Assembly (NCBI GenBank): GCA_963667205.1
Contig: OY762959.1
Span: forward strand, 1,984,001 to 2,048,000
Source of the DNA: CF-162 sp963667205
GTDB lineage: Bacteria > Chloroflexota > Dehalococcoidia > SM23-28-2 > RBG-16-64-32
Reading direction: 5' to 3'
Length of the DNA stretch: 64,000 bases
This document shows, one piece after another, positions 18,396 through 26,313 of this stretch. Each line of letters starts with the position of its first letter. Positions within the stretch are counted from its first letter, which is position 1. The position numbers were made by a program, and so were the translations under genes. The notes beneath the pieces were generated by a model. It was not told where the DNA came from. It saw nothing but the letters and a program-made list of their open reading frames with translations, and made no database searches.

Positions 18396-18434
18396 ACACC
18401 CGAATCCCGGCTCGTGAGCTAGCGTTGTTCTGAC

Positions 18435-19109
18435 GTGCGCTGCCTCGCTCTTACGCTCGCTGCCACTGTTCTGTTAGCCGCCTGCTCTGGTGATGATGGC
18501 GAGTCCAGCACGACCCCGACATCATCGCTGGCAACGACGGCTACGTCCTCACCAACGGAGGGCGGCACGCAGTCGGCGACATCGACTGAAGCACCCACGC
18601 CGCTTGAAAGCCCCACGGTCGTCGCTACAGCCCAACCCGGCCTGCGTCTGTGCGCGGCGGATGACCTCTCTGTTGCATTCGTCCGCAGCGGAGTGGCGGC
18701 CGGGACGTCCTACCCGACCTACGGGATCAACAACAACGGCGGTTCGCCGTGCGCCTTGCCGGGCCCGCCGGCGCTACGCTTCGAGGATGCAGGCGGAGTG
18801 GACCTGGCCATCCCGTATCGCGAGAATCTTCCCTGCTCGTCGTCGACTGCTGAGCAATTCTGCCTCCTGGACGGTTCAGTGGCACTTCAGGCGACGGATG
18901 TCACGCCCGCGCCGGACGGTCCAGTTCCGTCGGCCGCGGTCGTCGTCGCGATTTCCGGCACCGGGAACTATCGGCCGTGCGCGTCCCCCAACGTCTTCGC
19001 GAGTTCGCTGGTCTTCGTGTTCCCTGAGGTGGGTGAGATGGGGGTGCCGCTCGATGAGTGGGAGCTCCAGCAATGCGAAACTCAGGTGACCGTCTACTCC
19101 TTCAGGTGA
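18435..19109 (+). CDS. Lipoprotein with DUF4232-like domain
   Basis: A 224-residue protein starting at GTG 18435. The signal peptide ends in the lipobox LLAAC, followed by a Ser/Thr/Pro-rich spacer of about 45 residues. The globular part begins LRLCAADDLSVAF and contains NNNGGSPCALPGPPALRF and two further cysteine pairs. This resembles the DUF4232 lipoproteins of GC-rich bacteria. The function is unknown. No ribosome-binding site is visible. It is convergent with lysA. Confidence 0.7.
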   Translation: MRCLALTLAATVLLAACSGDDGESSTTPTSSLATTATSSPTEGGTQSATSTEAPTPLESPTVVATAQPGLRLCAADDLSVAFVRSGVAAGTSYPTYGINNNGGSPCALPGPPALRFEDAGGVDLAIPYRENLPCSSSTAEQFCLLDGSVALQATDVTPAPDGPVPSAAVVVAISGTGNYRPCASPNVFASSLVFVFPEVGEMGVPLDEWELQQCETQVTVYSFR

Positions 19110-19133
19110 ACGAAGGCGCGGTGAGCTGGGCCG

Positions 19134-20489
19134 CTACTCCAGTGGCCAGACGTCGGCGCGGGTGAGGTCTTCGTAGGTCTCGCGGCGGCGCATCAGCTTC
19201 GCCTCGCCATCGCGGACGAGGACGACCGGCGGGCGCAGGCTGGCGTTGTAGTTGCTCGCCATCGGCAGGTTGTACGCTCCCGAGGCCGGCAGCGCGAGGA
19301 TGTCGTTCGGCTCCAGCGGCGGCAGCTCGGCGTCCCTTAGCAGCAGGTCCCCGGACTCGCAGTACTTGCCGGCGATTGTGACCGTCTCCCGGCGCTCGTC
19401 CAGCGGCCTGTTCGCGACGATGCCCGCGTAGTCCGAGTCGTACATCGGCGGTCGGATGTTGTCGCCCATGCCGCCGTCCACCGAGACGTAGCGCCGCATC
19501 CCGGGTACTTCCTTCGAGGAGCCGACCGTGTACAGCGCGACACCGGCCCGCGCGACGATGGAGCGGCCCGGTTCGATGAAGATGTGCGGTTCGGGCAGGT
19601 CGTGCTTCTTGCAGGCGGCCTTGATCGCCAGCACGATCGTCTCGGCGTAGTCGTCGGGTGAGGGCGCGTGCTGGTCGAGCCTGTAGTCGACGGCGAAGCC
19701 GCCGCCGGGGCTGAACTCCTGCATCTCGAAGCCGTGATCGCGCTTCATCTGCGCGGCGAACTCGAAGACGACGTCGACGGCCTTCGCGAAGGGCTCGCGC
19801 TCGAAGATGGGCGAGCCAAGGTGGACGTGCAGGCCGACGAGGTCGAGCGCCGGTGCCGACATCAGCTTGCGGACCGCGGCCTCGCCCTGCGTCTGTAGCG
19901 GCACGCCGAACTTGTTGTCCGTCGTGCCCGTCGTCGTGTAGGCGTGCGTGTGCGGGTCGATTCCGGGCGAGAGGCGCAGGAGGACGCGCTGCGGGGCGTC
20001 GGCCGCACGGCCGCCCGTCTGGGTGCGCGCCTCCGCGATGCCGTTGAGGAGGTGGATCTCGTGGAAGTTGTCGACGATGACGCGCGCAATGCCGTAGTCG
20101 AGCGCCTCCGTCAGCTCTTGCTCCGACTTGTTGTTGCCGTGGAAGTGGATGCGCTCCGCTGGAAAGCCGACAGAACGGGCGATCGCCAGCTCGCCCCCGG
20201 AGACGACGTCGAGGTCCATGCCCTCCTCGGCGACGATGGCGGCGACGGCGCGGCCCAGGTAGGCCTTGCCGGCGTAGGCGACGGCGGTCTTCGGGTAGCG
20301 CGAGCGGAACGCCTCGAGGAACGCCCGGCACTGGCCGCGCAACGTCTCCTCGTCGAAGACGTAGACGGGCGTGCCGAACTCCGCGGTGAGGTCGACGAGG
20401 TCGCAGCCGCCCACGGTGACCCTTCCGGCGTCGTTCACCGTCGCCGTGACGGGCAGGACGCGGGCGAGCGCCAGTTGTGTCTTCTGCAT
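19134..20489 (-). CDS. lysA: Diaminopimelate decarboxylase
   Basis: A 451-residue fold-III PLP enzyme making L-lysine from meso-diaminopimelate. The PLP lysine is in VAYAGKAYLGR. GGGFAVDYR supplies the phosphate-binding glycines, IFIEPGRSIVA the arginine motif, and YCESGDLLL the active-site cysteine from the partner subunit. A short extra loop (RTQTGGRAADAPQR) precedes LLRLSPG. The start is ATG 20489 (MQKTQLALA); a TTG at 20498 abuts a TATAAT box and is unlikely. That box ends 9 bases before the ATG and overlaps the stop of the preceding gene. Confidence 0.92.
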   Translation of the reverse strand: MQKTQLALARVLPVTATVNDAGRVTVGGCDLVDLTAEFGTPVYVFDEETLRGQCRAFLEAFRSRYPKTAVAYAGKAYLGRAVAAIVAEEGMDLDVVSGGELAIARSVGFPAERIHFHGNNKSEQELTEALDYGIARVIVDNFHEIHLLNGIAEARTQTGGRAADAPQRVLLRLSPGIDPHTHAYTTTGTTDNKFGVPLQTQGEAAVRKLMSAPALDLVGLHVHLGSPIFEREPFAKAVDVVFEFAAQMKRDHGFEMQEFSPGGGFAVDYRLDQHAPSPDDYAETIVLAIKAACKKHDLPEPHIFIEPGRSIVARAGVALYTVGSSKEVPGMRRYVSVDGGMGDNIRPPMYDSDYAGIVANRPLDERRETVTIAGKYCESGDLLLRDAELPPLEPNDILALPASGAYNLPMASNYNASLRPPVVLVRDGEAKLMRRRETYEDLTRADVWPLE

Positions 20490-20499
20490 CGTTCTCAAA

Positions 20500-20766
20500 T
20501 TATACGGCAGCGGATCTGATGCGGTCGTCGTTCAAAATCGCCCAGACATAGCTCGGGCCGCGAACGTGGTTCGAGAGGTCACCGGGTCCAGATACCGACT
20601 TCATGAGCCAGGCTTTCTCGAAATTGCTGCGCGCGAGCTGGTAGACGGTGCGATCGGTTACAACTTGGTTGCCGATGACGACGTACTTTAGGGGCCTTCC
20701 CCTGATCGTATGAAAGGTCTCGCCAGCGTGGCGTTCGATATTACGCCACACGTCTTCGAAGTTCAT
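20500..20766 (-). CDS. Small conserved protein of unknown function
   Basis: An 88-residue soluble protein starting MNFEDVWRNIERHAGETF, with an AGGTGG site about 6 bases upstream. The sequence has the look of a conserved small family (HAGETFHTIRGRPLKYVV, then RSNFEKAW and GPSYVWAIL), but I cannot name a function. It could be a nucleic-acid or protein-interaction module. It ends 10 bp before lysA, and its TAA stop forms part of the TATAAT box proposed for lysA. Confidence 0.7.
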   Translation of the reverse strand: MNFEDVWRNIERHAGETFHTIRGRPLKYVVIGNQVVTDRTVYQLARSNFEKAWLMKSVSGPGDLSNHVRGPSYVWAILNDDRIRSAAV

Positions 20767-20877
20767 TGATCCACCTGCTTTCCGTAACGTTCCGATGACG
20801 TCAAATCTAACCGGGCAGGGGTTCTCTGTCTCGCGCTTTGTTGTCGCGCTTGTTACCGCTCGTCGATATGGACGAGC

Positions 20878-20951
20878 GGGCTGTCAACGGATGATGGAGC
20901 GGATAAACGGATAGGATTTCGCTGTGCCAGCGATGCATCGGCCTATCCGTT
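20878..20951. repeat. Inverted-repeat element, copy 2
   Basis: GGGCTGTCAACGGATG (from 20878) and GCGGATAAACGGATAGG (20899-20915) match the arms of the element at 16104-16190. AACGGATAGG (20906-20915) pairs with CCTATCCGTT (20942-20951). The right arm runs into the end of the pfkB-like gene. Confidence 0.5.
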
Positions 20952-20953
20952 CC

Positions 20954-21838
20954 CTATCGGTCGCCAGCCTCCAAGCGCGCCTTAACGGCCTCGCGCGTTG
21001 GCACGCCTTCCACGCCCGGGCCTTCGACGACGAGCGAGGCCGCGGCCGCGCCCCAGCGGGCAGCCTCCCACGGGTCGTTGCTCTCGGCGTAGCGGATCAG
21101 GAAGGCGGCGGCGAAGACGTCGCCGGCACCGGTGAGGTCGGTGGGGCGGGCGGCGAAGGCGTCGATGTGCCGCCAGTCCTGCCCGTCCGGGCTCCCCCGG
21201 TGGCAGACGTCCGCGCCGTCCGCGCCCCGTGTGAACGCCAGCACCTCGACGAGCGCGCTCCACTCGGCCAGCGCCGTCGGGGCGTCCTCTGCCGGCAGGT
21301 CCTCGTCGGAGAGGAAGAGCGCTTGCAGCTTCTTCAGCAGCGGCGCGGCGTCCCAGCCCTCGAACGGCACCGGCCGCACGACTTCGTCGGCGCCGATCTC
21401 GCGCAGCCAGCCCTGCGCGCCTGCTGCGACGAGCGAATCGGCCGAGAACGCCGCCGCCAGCGATGCGTCGACCTCGCCCGCCACCGGGCCGAGAAGGACG
21501 ATGCGTGCGTCCCGCCACTCGTCGGGCAGGTCGTCCGGGGTCAGGTTCGTGGCGCGCTGGGGAACGCGCTGCGTGCGTCTCGACTGCGGGCCGGAGTAGA
21601 CGTTCCGCATCTGCGTCGTCGCCGGGGCCGGGACGACGCGGGCCTCGATCTCGGGGAGGAGGTCGGCGAGGGGCATGTCGCCCGCGTGCGACGTGAGGAC
21701 GGCCGTGCGCAGACCGAAGTTGCGGGCGAGGAGCGAGCCGTAGGCGGCCACACCGCCGAGACGCCAGTTGCCCGGCTCGTCCGTGAGGTCCTGGAGGACG
21801 TGCCCGATTACGAGGAAGTCTGGCGTGGCGCCGGGCAT
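20954..21838 (-). CDS. PfkB-family carbohydrate/nucleoside kinase
   Basis: A 294-residue ribokinase-like protein. WRLGGVAAYGSLLARNFGL is the N-terminal substrate motif, and DLTGAGDVFAAAFL is the PfkB signature with the catalytic Asp and anion hole. It probably phosphorylates a sugar, inositol or nucleoside; the substrate is not clear. It lies 14 bp downstream of khpB and may be the last gene of the rpmH-to-khpB cluster. Confidence 0.85.
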   Translation of the reverse strand: MPGATPDFLVIGHVLQDLTDEPGNWRLGGVAAYGSLLARNFGLRTAVLTSHAGDMPLADLLPEIEARVVPAPATTQMRNVYSGPQSRRTQRVPQRATNLTPDDLPDEWRDARIVLLGPVAGEVDASLAAAFSADSLVAAGAQGWLREIGADEVVRPVPFEGWDAAPLLKKLQALFLSDEDLPAEDAPTALAEWSALVEVLAFTRGADGADVCHRGSPDGQDWRHIDAFAARPTDLTGAGDVFAAAFLIRYAESNDPWEAARWGAAAASLVVEGPGVEGVPTREAVKARLEAGDR

Positions 21839-21852
21839 AGCCGTGCTCCTGG

Positions 21853-22722
21853 CTAGCGGTTGTGGCGGTCGCCACCGCCGCCGCGGAGCCGGATCACGAC
21901 CTTGCGCTCGTCGCCCTCGCCGACGGAGCCGGTGACGACGTCCTCGTCCTCGCTCAGGGCGAGGTGGATGATGCGACGCTCGCTGGCGGGCATCGGTTCC
22001 AGCGTCATCGGGCGGCCCGAGTTGCTGACGCGGTCGGCCATGCGCTGGGCCAGGCCTTGCAGCGTCTCCTCGCGACGTCGGTGGTAGTGTTCGACGTCTA
22101 CGGTGACGATGACGCGGCTGTCCAACTTGCGCGTCAGCATGACGTTGACCATGTACTGGAGGGACGCCAGCGTGGTGCCACGCCGGCCGATGAGGAGGCC
22201 AAGATCGTCGCCTTCGATGTCGAGGACGGCGCTGGCGCGGCCCTCGCCGTCGGCTGCCGTCTCCGGTTCGCGAATCGTGACCTCGGCGTCGATGTCCATG
22301 CCGTCGATCAGCGTTCGCAGGAACTCAGCGGCCGTCGTCACTTCTTCGGAGTCGAGGTCCTTGACTTCGATCGGATCGCCGCGCTCCGGCGCCGGAGTCT
22401 GTTCGTCGCGCCGCTCGTCGTCGCGCCGGTCCTCCCCGCGCGGCTCCGCCTGCTCCTTTTCGTAGCCGTCATCATCTTCGCGCCGCTCATCATCCTCGTA
22501 CGGCGCTTCTTCCTCCGCCCCTTCCTCCTGCATCGGCCGGGCGGTGCCTTCCTCGAGGGCGGTGACGCGGATGCGCGCCGGTTCGTCGCCCAGGCCGAAG
22601 ATGCCGGGTTTGCCAGGCGTCAGGATCTCGATGCTGACCTGGCTGCGCTTGAGTCCGAGGTCGCTGAGGGCGATGTCGATCGCCTCATCGACGTTTTTTG
22701 CGCTTACCTCTACGCTTTCCAT
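21853..22722 (-). CDS. khpB: Jag/KhpB RNA-binding protein
   Basis: A 289-residue protein: an N-terminal Jag-N domain (MESVEVSAKNVDEAIDIAL to PGIFGLGDEPARI), an acidic Glu/Asp/Arg-rich linker (about residues 65-135), a KH domain (GLLIGRRGTTLASLQYMVN) and a C-terminal R3H domain (LEPMPASERRIIHLAL). KhpB binds RNA and affects cell-division and envelope genes in Firmicutes. It is the usual neighbour of yidC. The start at 22722 lies inside the yidC 3' end (38-bp overlap), with GAGG 8 bases upstream. Confidence 0.9.
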   Translation of the reverse strand: MESVEVSAKNVDEAIDIALSDLGLKRSQVSIEILTPGKPGIFGLGDEPARIRVTALEEGTARPMQEEGAEEEAPYEDDERREDDDGYEKEQAEPRGEDRRDDERRDEQTPAPERGDPIEVKDLDSEEVTTAAEFLRTLIDGMDIDAEVTIREPETAADGEGRASAVLDIEGDDLGLLIGRRGTTLASLQYMVNVMLTRKLDSRVIVTVDVEHYHRRREETLQGLAQRMADRVSNSGRPMTLEPMPASERRIIHLALSEDEDVVTGSVGEGDERKVVIRLRGGGGDRHNR

Positions 22723-23686
22723 GGCGGGGCCTCGTTTCTGTCTGGGCCGGCTCGTCCGGCGCGTCATCACTCTCGACTTCGGTGGCCTCCGCTTCGATGT
22801 CCGCCTGCCGGCCCTTGTCCTTGTCGGCGGCGGCGGGAGCCTGCGGTGGCGGAGGCGTGGGCAGCAGTTGCCGCCAGGTCAGGAGGCGGCGGCCGTACAC
22901 ATAATAGCTGGCGAAGAGGCTGAACACGTTGGAGACGACCCAGTAGACGCCGACGCCGGCGGGCAGGTTCAGCGTGAAGAAGATGAGCATCATCGGTAGG
23001 AGCCAACTCATCATCTGCTGCTGTTGCTGCTGCTGCGGGCTGGCGTTGGGTGTGATCGTCATGCGCTGCTGGACGTAGGTGCTGACGCCGACGATCAGCG
23101 GCAGGATGAACGTCGTGTCCGCTTCGCCCATGTCCATCCAGAGGAAGCTCTGGTTGAGCGGGATCTGCTCCTGCAGGACGCCGAACGGATAGAGCCGCTC
23201 CGAGAGGCCGACGAGGCTCTCCGGGCTGCCGCCGACGAGGTGCGCCAGCGCCCGGTAGAGCGCGATGAAGACGGCCATCTGGATGAGCATGGGCATGAAG
23301 CAGCCCAGCGGGTTGATGTTGTGCTCCCGGTAGAGCTTGACCATCTCCTCCTGGCGGCGCTTGGGGTCCTTGTACTTCTTCTGGATCGCCTGCATCTCCG
23401 GCTGTGCGGACTGCATCGCCCGCGTCGACTCAAGCTGGCGGATCGTGAAGGGGATCGTGACGAGCCGCAGTAGGATTGTGAAGAGGATGATCGAGAGGCC
23501 GAAGTTTCCGGCGACGACGATGTTCAGGAGTACGAGGGCGTTGATCAGCGGGTTGATAAAGATGTCGTTGAGTGGATCGCGGCCCAGGACGAGCATGGTC
23601 AGGACCGCGATCAGCATCGTCAGCACGATGATGACCGGCATGGAGTTGCCGCGGCGCTTCGCCGGGGCGGCCGTCACGTCGCTCAT
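22685..23686 (-). CDS. yidC: YidC/OxaI membrane protein insertase
   Basis: A 333-residue insertase of the short Gram-positive/OxaI type. It has an N-terminal hydrophobic segment, a LSIILFTILLRLVTIPF core helix, a KKYKDPKRRQEEM cytosolic hairpin, and NPLGCFMPMLIQMAVFIALY and LPAGVGVYWVVSNVFSL helices. A glutamine run (PQQQQQQQMM) precedes the fourth helix. The C-terminus is long and basic (GKRRGKRKKRR), suiting ribosome contact. It inserts membrane proteins with or without SecYEG. It overlaps the lipoprotein gene upstream by 4 bp. Confidence 0.93.
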   Translation of the reverse strand: MSDVTAAPAKRRGNSMPVIIVLTMLIAVLTMLVLGRDPLNDIFINPLINALVLLNIVVAGNFGLSIILFTILLRLVTIPFTIRQLESTRAMQSAQPEMQAIQKKYKDPKRRQEEMVKLYREHNINPLGCFMPMLIQMAVFIALYRALAHLVGGSPESLVGLSERLYPFGVLQEQIPLNQSFLWMDMGEADTTFILPLIVGVSTYVQQRMTITPNASPQQQQQQQMMSWLLPMMLIFFTLNLPAGVGVYWVVSNVFSLFASYYVYGRRLLTWRQLLPTPPPPQAPAAADKDKGRQADIEAEATEVESDDAPDEPAQTETRPRHGKRRGKRKKRR

Positions 23687-24804
23687 CTGATGTCCACCGT
23701 CGTCAGCCGGCCGTCCGCTGGCGAGACCGTGAAGGTGTCGCCGCCGGTGGTCACGATCAGCACGCTGCCGTCCGCCAGCACGTAAGGATCGGCCAGCACC
23801 TTCTTGTCGATCTCTGTCGGGCCGTTCCAGGCTTGGTTGCCCGACTCAGGGTCGATGCCGTAAACGTTACCGCTCTTGTCGGCGGCGATGACAACGTCGC
23901 CGGCGACGACGGCGCCGGCCCGGATCGGGGAGAGGGCGTCGAACTGCCAGAGGCGATCGCCCGTCGCGGCGTCGATGGCGAAGACGCGGGAGTCCAGGCT
24001 CGTCGCGTAGACGACGTCGCCGTTGGCCATCGGCCGGCCCCAGAACCAGTTCGTCGCGCCGCTGAACGACCACTTCTCGTCGCCCGTCGCTGCGTCAACG
24101 CCGTAGAGCGTCTCGCCGATGCCGCCGAGGACGATCGTGCCGTTGAGCACGATCGGGTCGGTGAGGAAGCCGGCGCTGGCGCTGAACGGCTCGTCCCAGA
24201 CCTCGGCCAGAGTCGCCGCATCGAAGGCCCGCAGCTTGCCACCGACGTCCGCGACGTAGAGCACGCCGTCGCCGACGGCGGGGCGTGACCAGACGTCTCC
24301 GGCGCGCACGCGGCCCTCTTCGCTGCCGGTCACCGGGTCGATGGCGTAGAGGTTGCCGTCGGTCGACGCGGCGAAAAGGCGGCCGCCGGCCAACGCCAGG
24401 CCGCCGATGATCGGAGCGTTCGTCTCGAAGTCCCAGAGGCAGTTGCCGGTCGCGGTGTCGAGCGCGTAGACGTTGCCGTCCCAGGCGCCGATGTAGGCGA
24501 CGCCTTCGCTGACGACGGGCGCTGCGTAGATGCCTTTGAGGTCGCGCTTCTGGGCCTCTTCATTACCGCAGACTTCCTCGTCCGAAGCGGGGAACTCCCA
24601 GCGGATATCCAGCGTTTCGGCGTCGACGGCTGACAGCTCGCCGCCGTTGAGGCTGACGTACAGCGTGTCTTCCACTACTTCCGGAGGCGCCCAGCCGTCG
24701 GGGTTGTTGAAGCCGGCGCAGGCGGCGAGGAGTAGCACGAAGACGAGTAGCGGCAGGCCACGGGCAAGGTGGCGTGCGGGCGCTCTGCGCCTGAGCGATC
24801 GTAT
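23683..24804 (-). CDS. PQQ-like beta-propeller lipoprotein (BamB-like), probable ATA start
   Basis: A lipoprotein with a beta-propeller of PQQ/BamB-type repeats (LYVSLNGGELSAVDAETL, GNVYALDTATGNCLW, VFAIDAATGDRLWQF and others). The lipobox is LLAAC. The first standard start (GTG 24738) leaves only MLLLAAC, too short for export. An in-frame ATA at 24804 gives a complete signal peptide (RSLRRRAPARHLARG, LLVFVLLL, LAAC) and has AGGAGG 8 bases upstream (24813-24818), so that start is used here. It sits between yidD and yidC and may help assemble or monitor exported proteins; this is inference. Confidence 0.8.
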   Translation of the reverse strand: MRSLRRRAPARHLARGLPLLVFVLLLAACAGFNNPDGWAPPEVVEDTLYVSLNGGELSAVDAETLDIRWEFPASDEEVCGNEEAQKRDLKGIYAAPVVSEGVAYIGAWDGNVYALDTATGNCLWDFETNAPIIGGLALAGGRLFAASTDGNLYAIDPVTGSEEGRVRAGDVWSRPAVGDGVLYVADVGGKLRAFDAATLAEVWDEPFSASAGFLTDPIVLNGTIVLGGIGETLYGVDAATGDEKWSFSGATNWFWGRPMANGDVVYATSLDSRVFAIDAATGDRLWQFDALSPIRAGAVVAGDVVIAADKSGNVYGIDPESGNQAWNGPTEIDKKVLADPYVLADGSVLIVTTGGDTFTVSPADGRLTTVDIR

Positions 24805-24847
24805 CGTTTCGTCCTCCTCTGGTTTTTGGCCGCCCGGGCCTCGCTGG

Positions 24848-25057
24848 TTAGGGGACAGGATCGTATCCGCCGCTTTTGAACGGGTTGCAGCGGACGAGAC
24901 GCCAGGCGGTGAGCCAAATGCCTTTGATTACGCCGTGCCGGGAGATCGCTTCGTAGCCGTAGTGCGAGCAGGTGGGTTGGTACTTGCAGGCGGCCGGCCA
25001 CGAGGCCGATATGAAGCGCTGGTAAAAGCGGATGGTGCCCAGGGCCGCCGGCCTCAT
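24848..25057 (-). CDS. yidD: Membrane protein insertion efficiency factor YidD
   Basis: A 69-residue protein with the family core IRFYQRFISASWPAACKY and PTCSHYGYEAISRHG, then LVRCNPFKSGGYDPVP. This is the normal length and ending. YidD helps YidC-dependent insertion. The ATG overlaps the rnpA stop (ATGA), so they are translationally coupled. Confidence 0.95.
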   Translation of the reverse strand: MRPAALGTIRFYQRFISASWPAACKYQPTCSHYGYEAISRHGVIKGIWLTAWRLVRCNPFKSGGYDPVP

Positions 25058-25410
25058 GCGGAAGCCTCCGTGGGGCCGGCGAGGACGCCGGCGCGCTCAA
25101 GCAGCGACCGGGCGGCCGAGCGCAGGCGCGCGAAGTCGGCGTTTGCGGCCTTCGTCTTGGCGGAGAGCACGCAGTCGAAGCCCTGGTTGGTCGGCAGGGT
25201 GCGGACCGTCTCGCGCAGGCGGCGTCGCACGCGGTTGCGGACGATGGCGTTGCCCAGGCGTTTGCTGGTCACGAATCCGAAGCGGTTGTGGTCGTAGTCA
25301 GTCGGCAAAATTCTCAAAACCAGAAGGTCGTTGCTCCAGGTCCGTCCCCCGGCGAATACGGCGTCGAAGTCCTTGCGGTGGCGGAGCCTGATCTGCTTGG
25401 GCAAGCCCAA
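25054..25410 (-). CDS. rnpA: Ribonuclease P protein component
   Basis: A 118-residue basic protein of RNase P, which binds the catalytic RNA and pre-tRNA leaders. The core RLRHRKDFDAVFAGGR and the signature RNRVRRRLRETVR are present. The TTG at 25410 is preferred because GGAGG (25417-25421) lies 6 bases upstream and family members start near KQ-RLR. The frame stays open upstream to at least 25485, overlapping the end of rpmH, so a longer Thermus-like form cannot be excluded. Confidence 0.93.
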   Translation of the reverse strand: MGLPKQIRLRHRKDFDAVFAGGRTWSNDLLVLRILPTDYDHNRFGFVTSKRLGNAIVRNRVRRRLRETVRTLPTNQGFDCVLSAKTKAANADFARLRSAARSLLERAGVLAGPTEASA

Positions 25411-25466
25411 CGCGGTCCTCCGGTTTACGGTCCGCCGGCGGGCCTTCGGGGCGCCCGCTCTCAGGA

Positions 25467-25604
25467 TCAGACAGCGAGCCGCCACCTGCCCTTCAGGGTG
25501 CGTCGCTTCAGGATGGCCCTGCCGTTCCTGGTGCGGTTTCGGTGCATGAAGCCATGCCTTCGCGCGCGCCGTCTTTTCTTAGGCTGGTACGTTCGCTTGG
25601 GCAA
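25467..25604 (-). CDS. rpmH: Ribosomal protein L34
   Basis: A 45-residue protein reading LPKRTYQPKKRRRARRHGF, then MHRNRTRNGRAILKRR and ending RWRLAV. This is the full L34 family pattern. The start is a TTG at 25604 with GAGG about 5 bases upstream. It is the first gene of the rpmH-rnpA-yidD-yidC-khpB cluster, which in many bacteria lies beside oriC and dnaA. Here the other side holds a zinc-ribbon gene, not dnaA. Confidence 0.95.
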   Translation of the reverse strand: MPKRTYQPKKRRRARRHGFMHRNRTRNGRAILKRRTLKGRWRLAV

Positions 25605-25681
25605 GAGGCCTCACTTCCGTTTGCAGGTTGGCCTGCGAACCTCGTCAGCAGCAGACCGGCCCACATGGCGGGCCGCGCATC

Positions 25682-25711
25682 ATTGTATCGCCGCCCCTAC
25701 ATATGGGTCAA
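25682..25711 (-). promoter_or_regulatory. Promoter of the rpmH cluster
   Basis: On the minus strand, TTGACC (25711-25706), 18 bp, TACAAT (25687-25682). The rpmH start follows 77 bases later. Both boxes match 5 of 6. Confidence 0.7.
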
Positions 25712-25772
25712 ACGGGAAAGGGGGCGCCGGACACGTCTTGGCTGAGGGCATCGGCATACCTATTACTCGCCA

Positions 25773-25801
25773 TTGATTTCGCTTGCAAGGGTGCCTATAA
25801 T
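25773..25801 (+). promoter_or_regulatory. Promoter of the zinc-ribbon gene
   Basis: TTGATT (25773-25778), 17 bp, and a perfect TATAAT (25796-25801). The start codon is at 25860. It is divergent to the rpmH promoter; the region between holds no recognisable DnaA boxes. Confidence 0.65.
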
Positions 25802-25859
25802 AACGCGAACATTAAAGCCCGCCCTTGTCATAAGGTCGCCTAGCCACCGGAGATTGCCC

Positions 25860-26237
25860 GTGCCATTTGCGGATCGAGCCCTGATCTGCCGGGAATGCGG
25901 TGGCAGCTTCACGTTCACCGCCGGGGAGCAGACGTTCTACTCCAGTCGTGGGCTCACCAACGACCCGGCGCGCTGTCCGGGCTGTCGCAGCACGCGCCGG
26001 GCGGGCGGTGGCGGCGATTCGCCGCTGGGCCAGGGCTACGTAAACTACGGGCCGTTCGCCAGCTTCGGTGGCCGCACCCCGCGCCAGATGCACCCCGCTA
26101 CCTGCGATCGCTGCGGTGAGCTGACGGAGGTCCCCTTCATGCCGCGCGGCGACCGCCCCGTCTACTGCTCCGACTGCTTCGCGACGGTCCGCCCGGCTAC
26201 GGAAGACGCTGGCCAGATGCGTGACCGGCGTTCCTGA
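25860..26237 (+). CDS. Zinc-ribbon protein (two treble-clef/ribbon modules)
   Basis: A 125-residue protein starting at GTG 25860 with CGGAG about 9 bases upstream. The first module is ICRECGGSFTFTAGEQTFY with ARCPGCR; the second is ATCDRCGELTEVPF with PVYCSDCF. Both are four-cysteine zinc sites typical of small CxxC proteins common in Chloroflexota and related phyla. A flexible Gly/Arg-rich linker joins them. The role is unknown; RNA or protein binding is likely. A strong promoter drives it, so it is probably well expressed. Confidence 0.8.
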   Translation: MPFADRALICRECGGSFTFTAGEQTFYSSRGLTNDPARCPGCRSTRRAGGGGDSPLGQGYVNYGPFASFGGRTPRQMHPATCDRCGELTEVPFMPRGDRPVYCSDCFATVRPATEDAGQMRDRRS

Positions 26238-26277
26238 TCGGTCCGATCGTGCCTTTGCCCGCGCCTCTGGGGGAGCG

Positions 26278-26307
26278 TTGACGCCTTTGCGCGCCCGAAC
26301 GTACACT
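26278..26307 (+). promoter_or_regulatory. Promoter of the ileS T-box leader
   Basis: TTGACG (26278-26283), 18 bp, TACACT (26302-26307), which would start the leader RNA near 26314. It fits the start of the T-box leader. Confidence 0.6.
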
Positions 26308-26313
26308 GATTCG

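Noticed and set aside
25605..25859. Replication origin beside rpmH
   Set aside because: The rpmH-rnpA-yidC cluster is often next to oriC, but no dnaA gene, DnaA-box cluster or AT-rich unwinding region is visible here.
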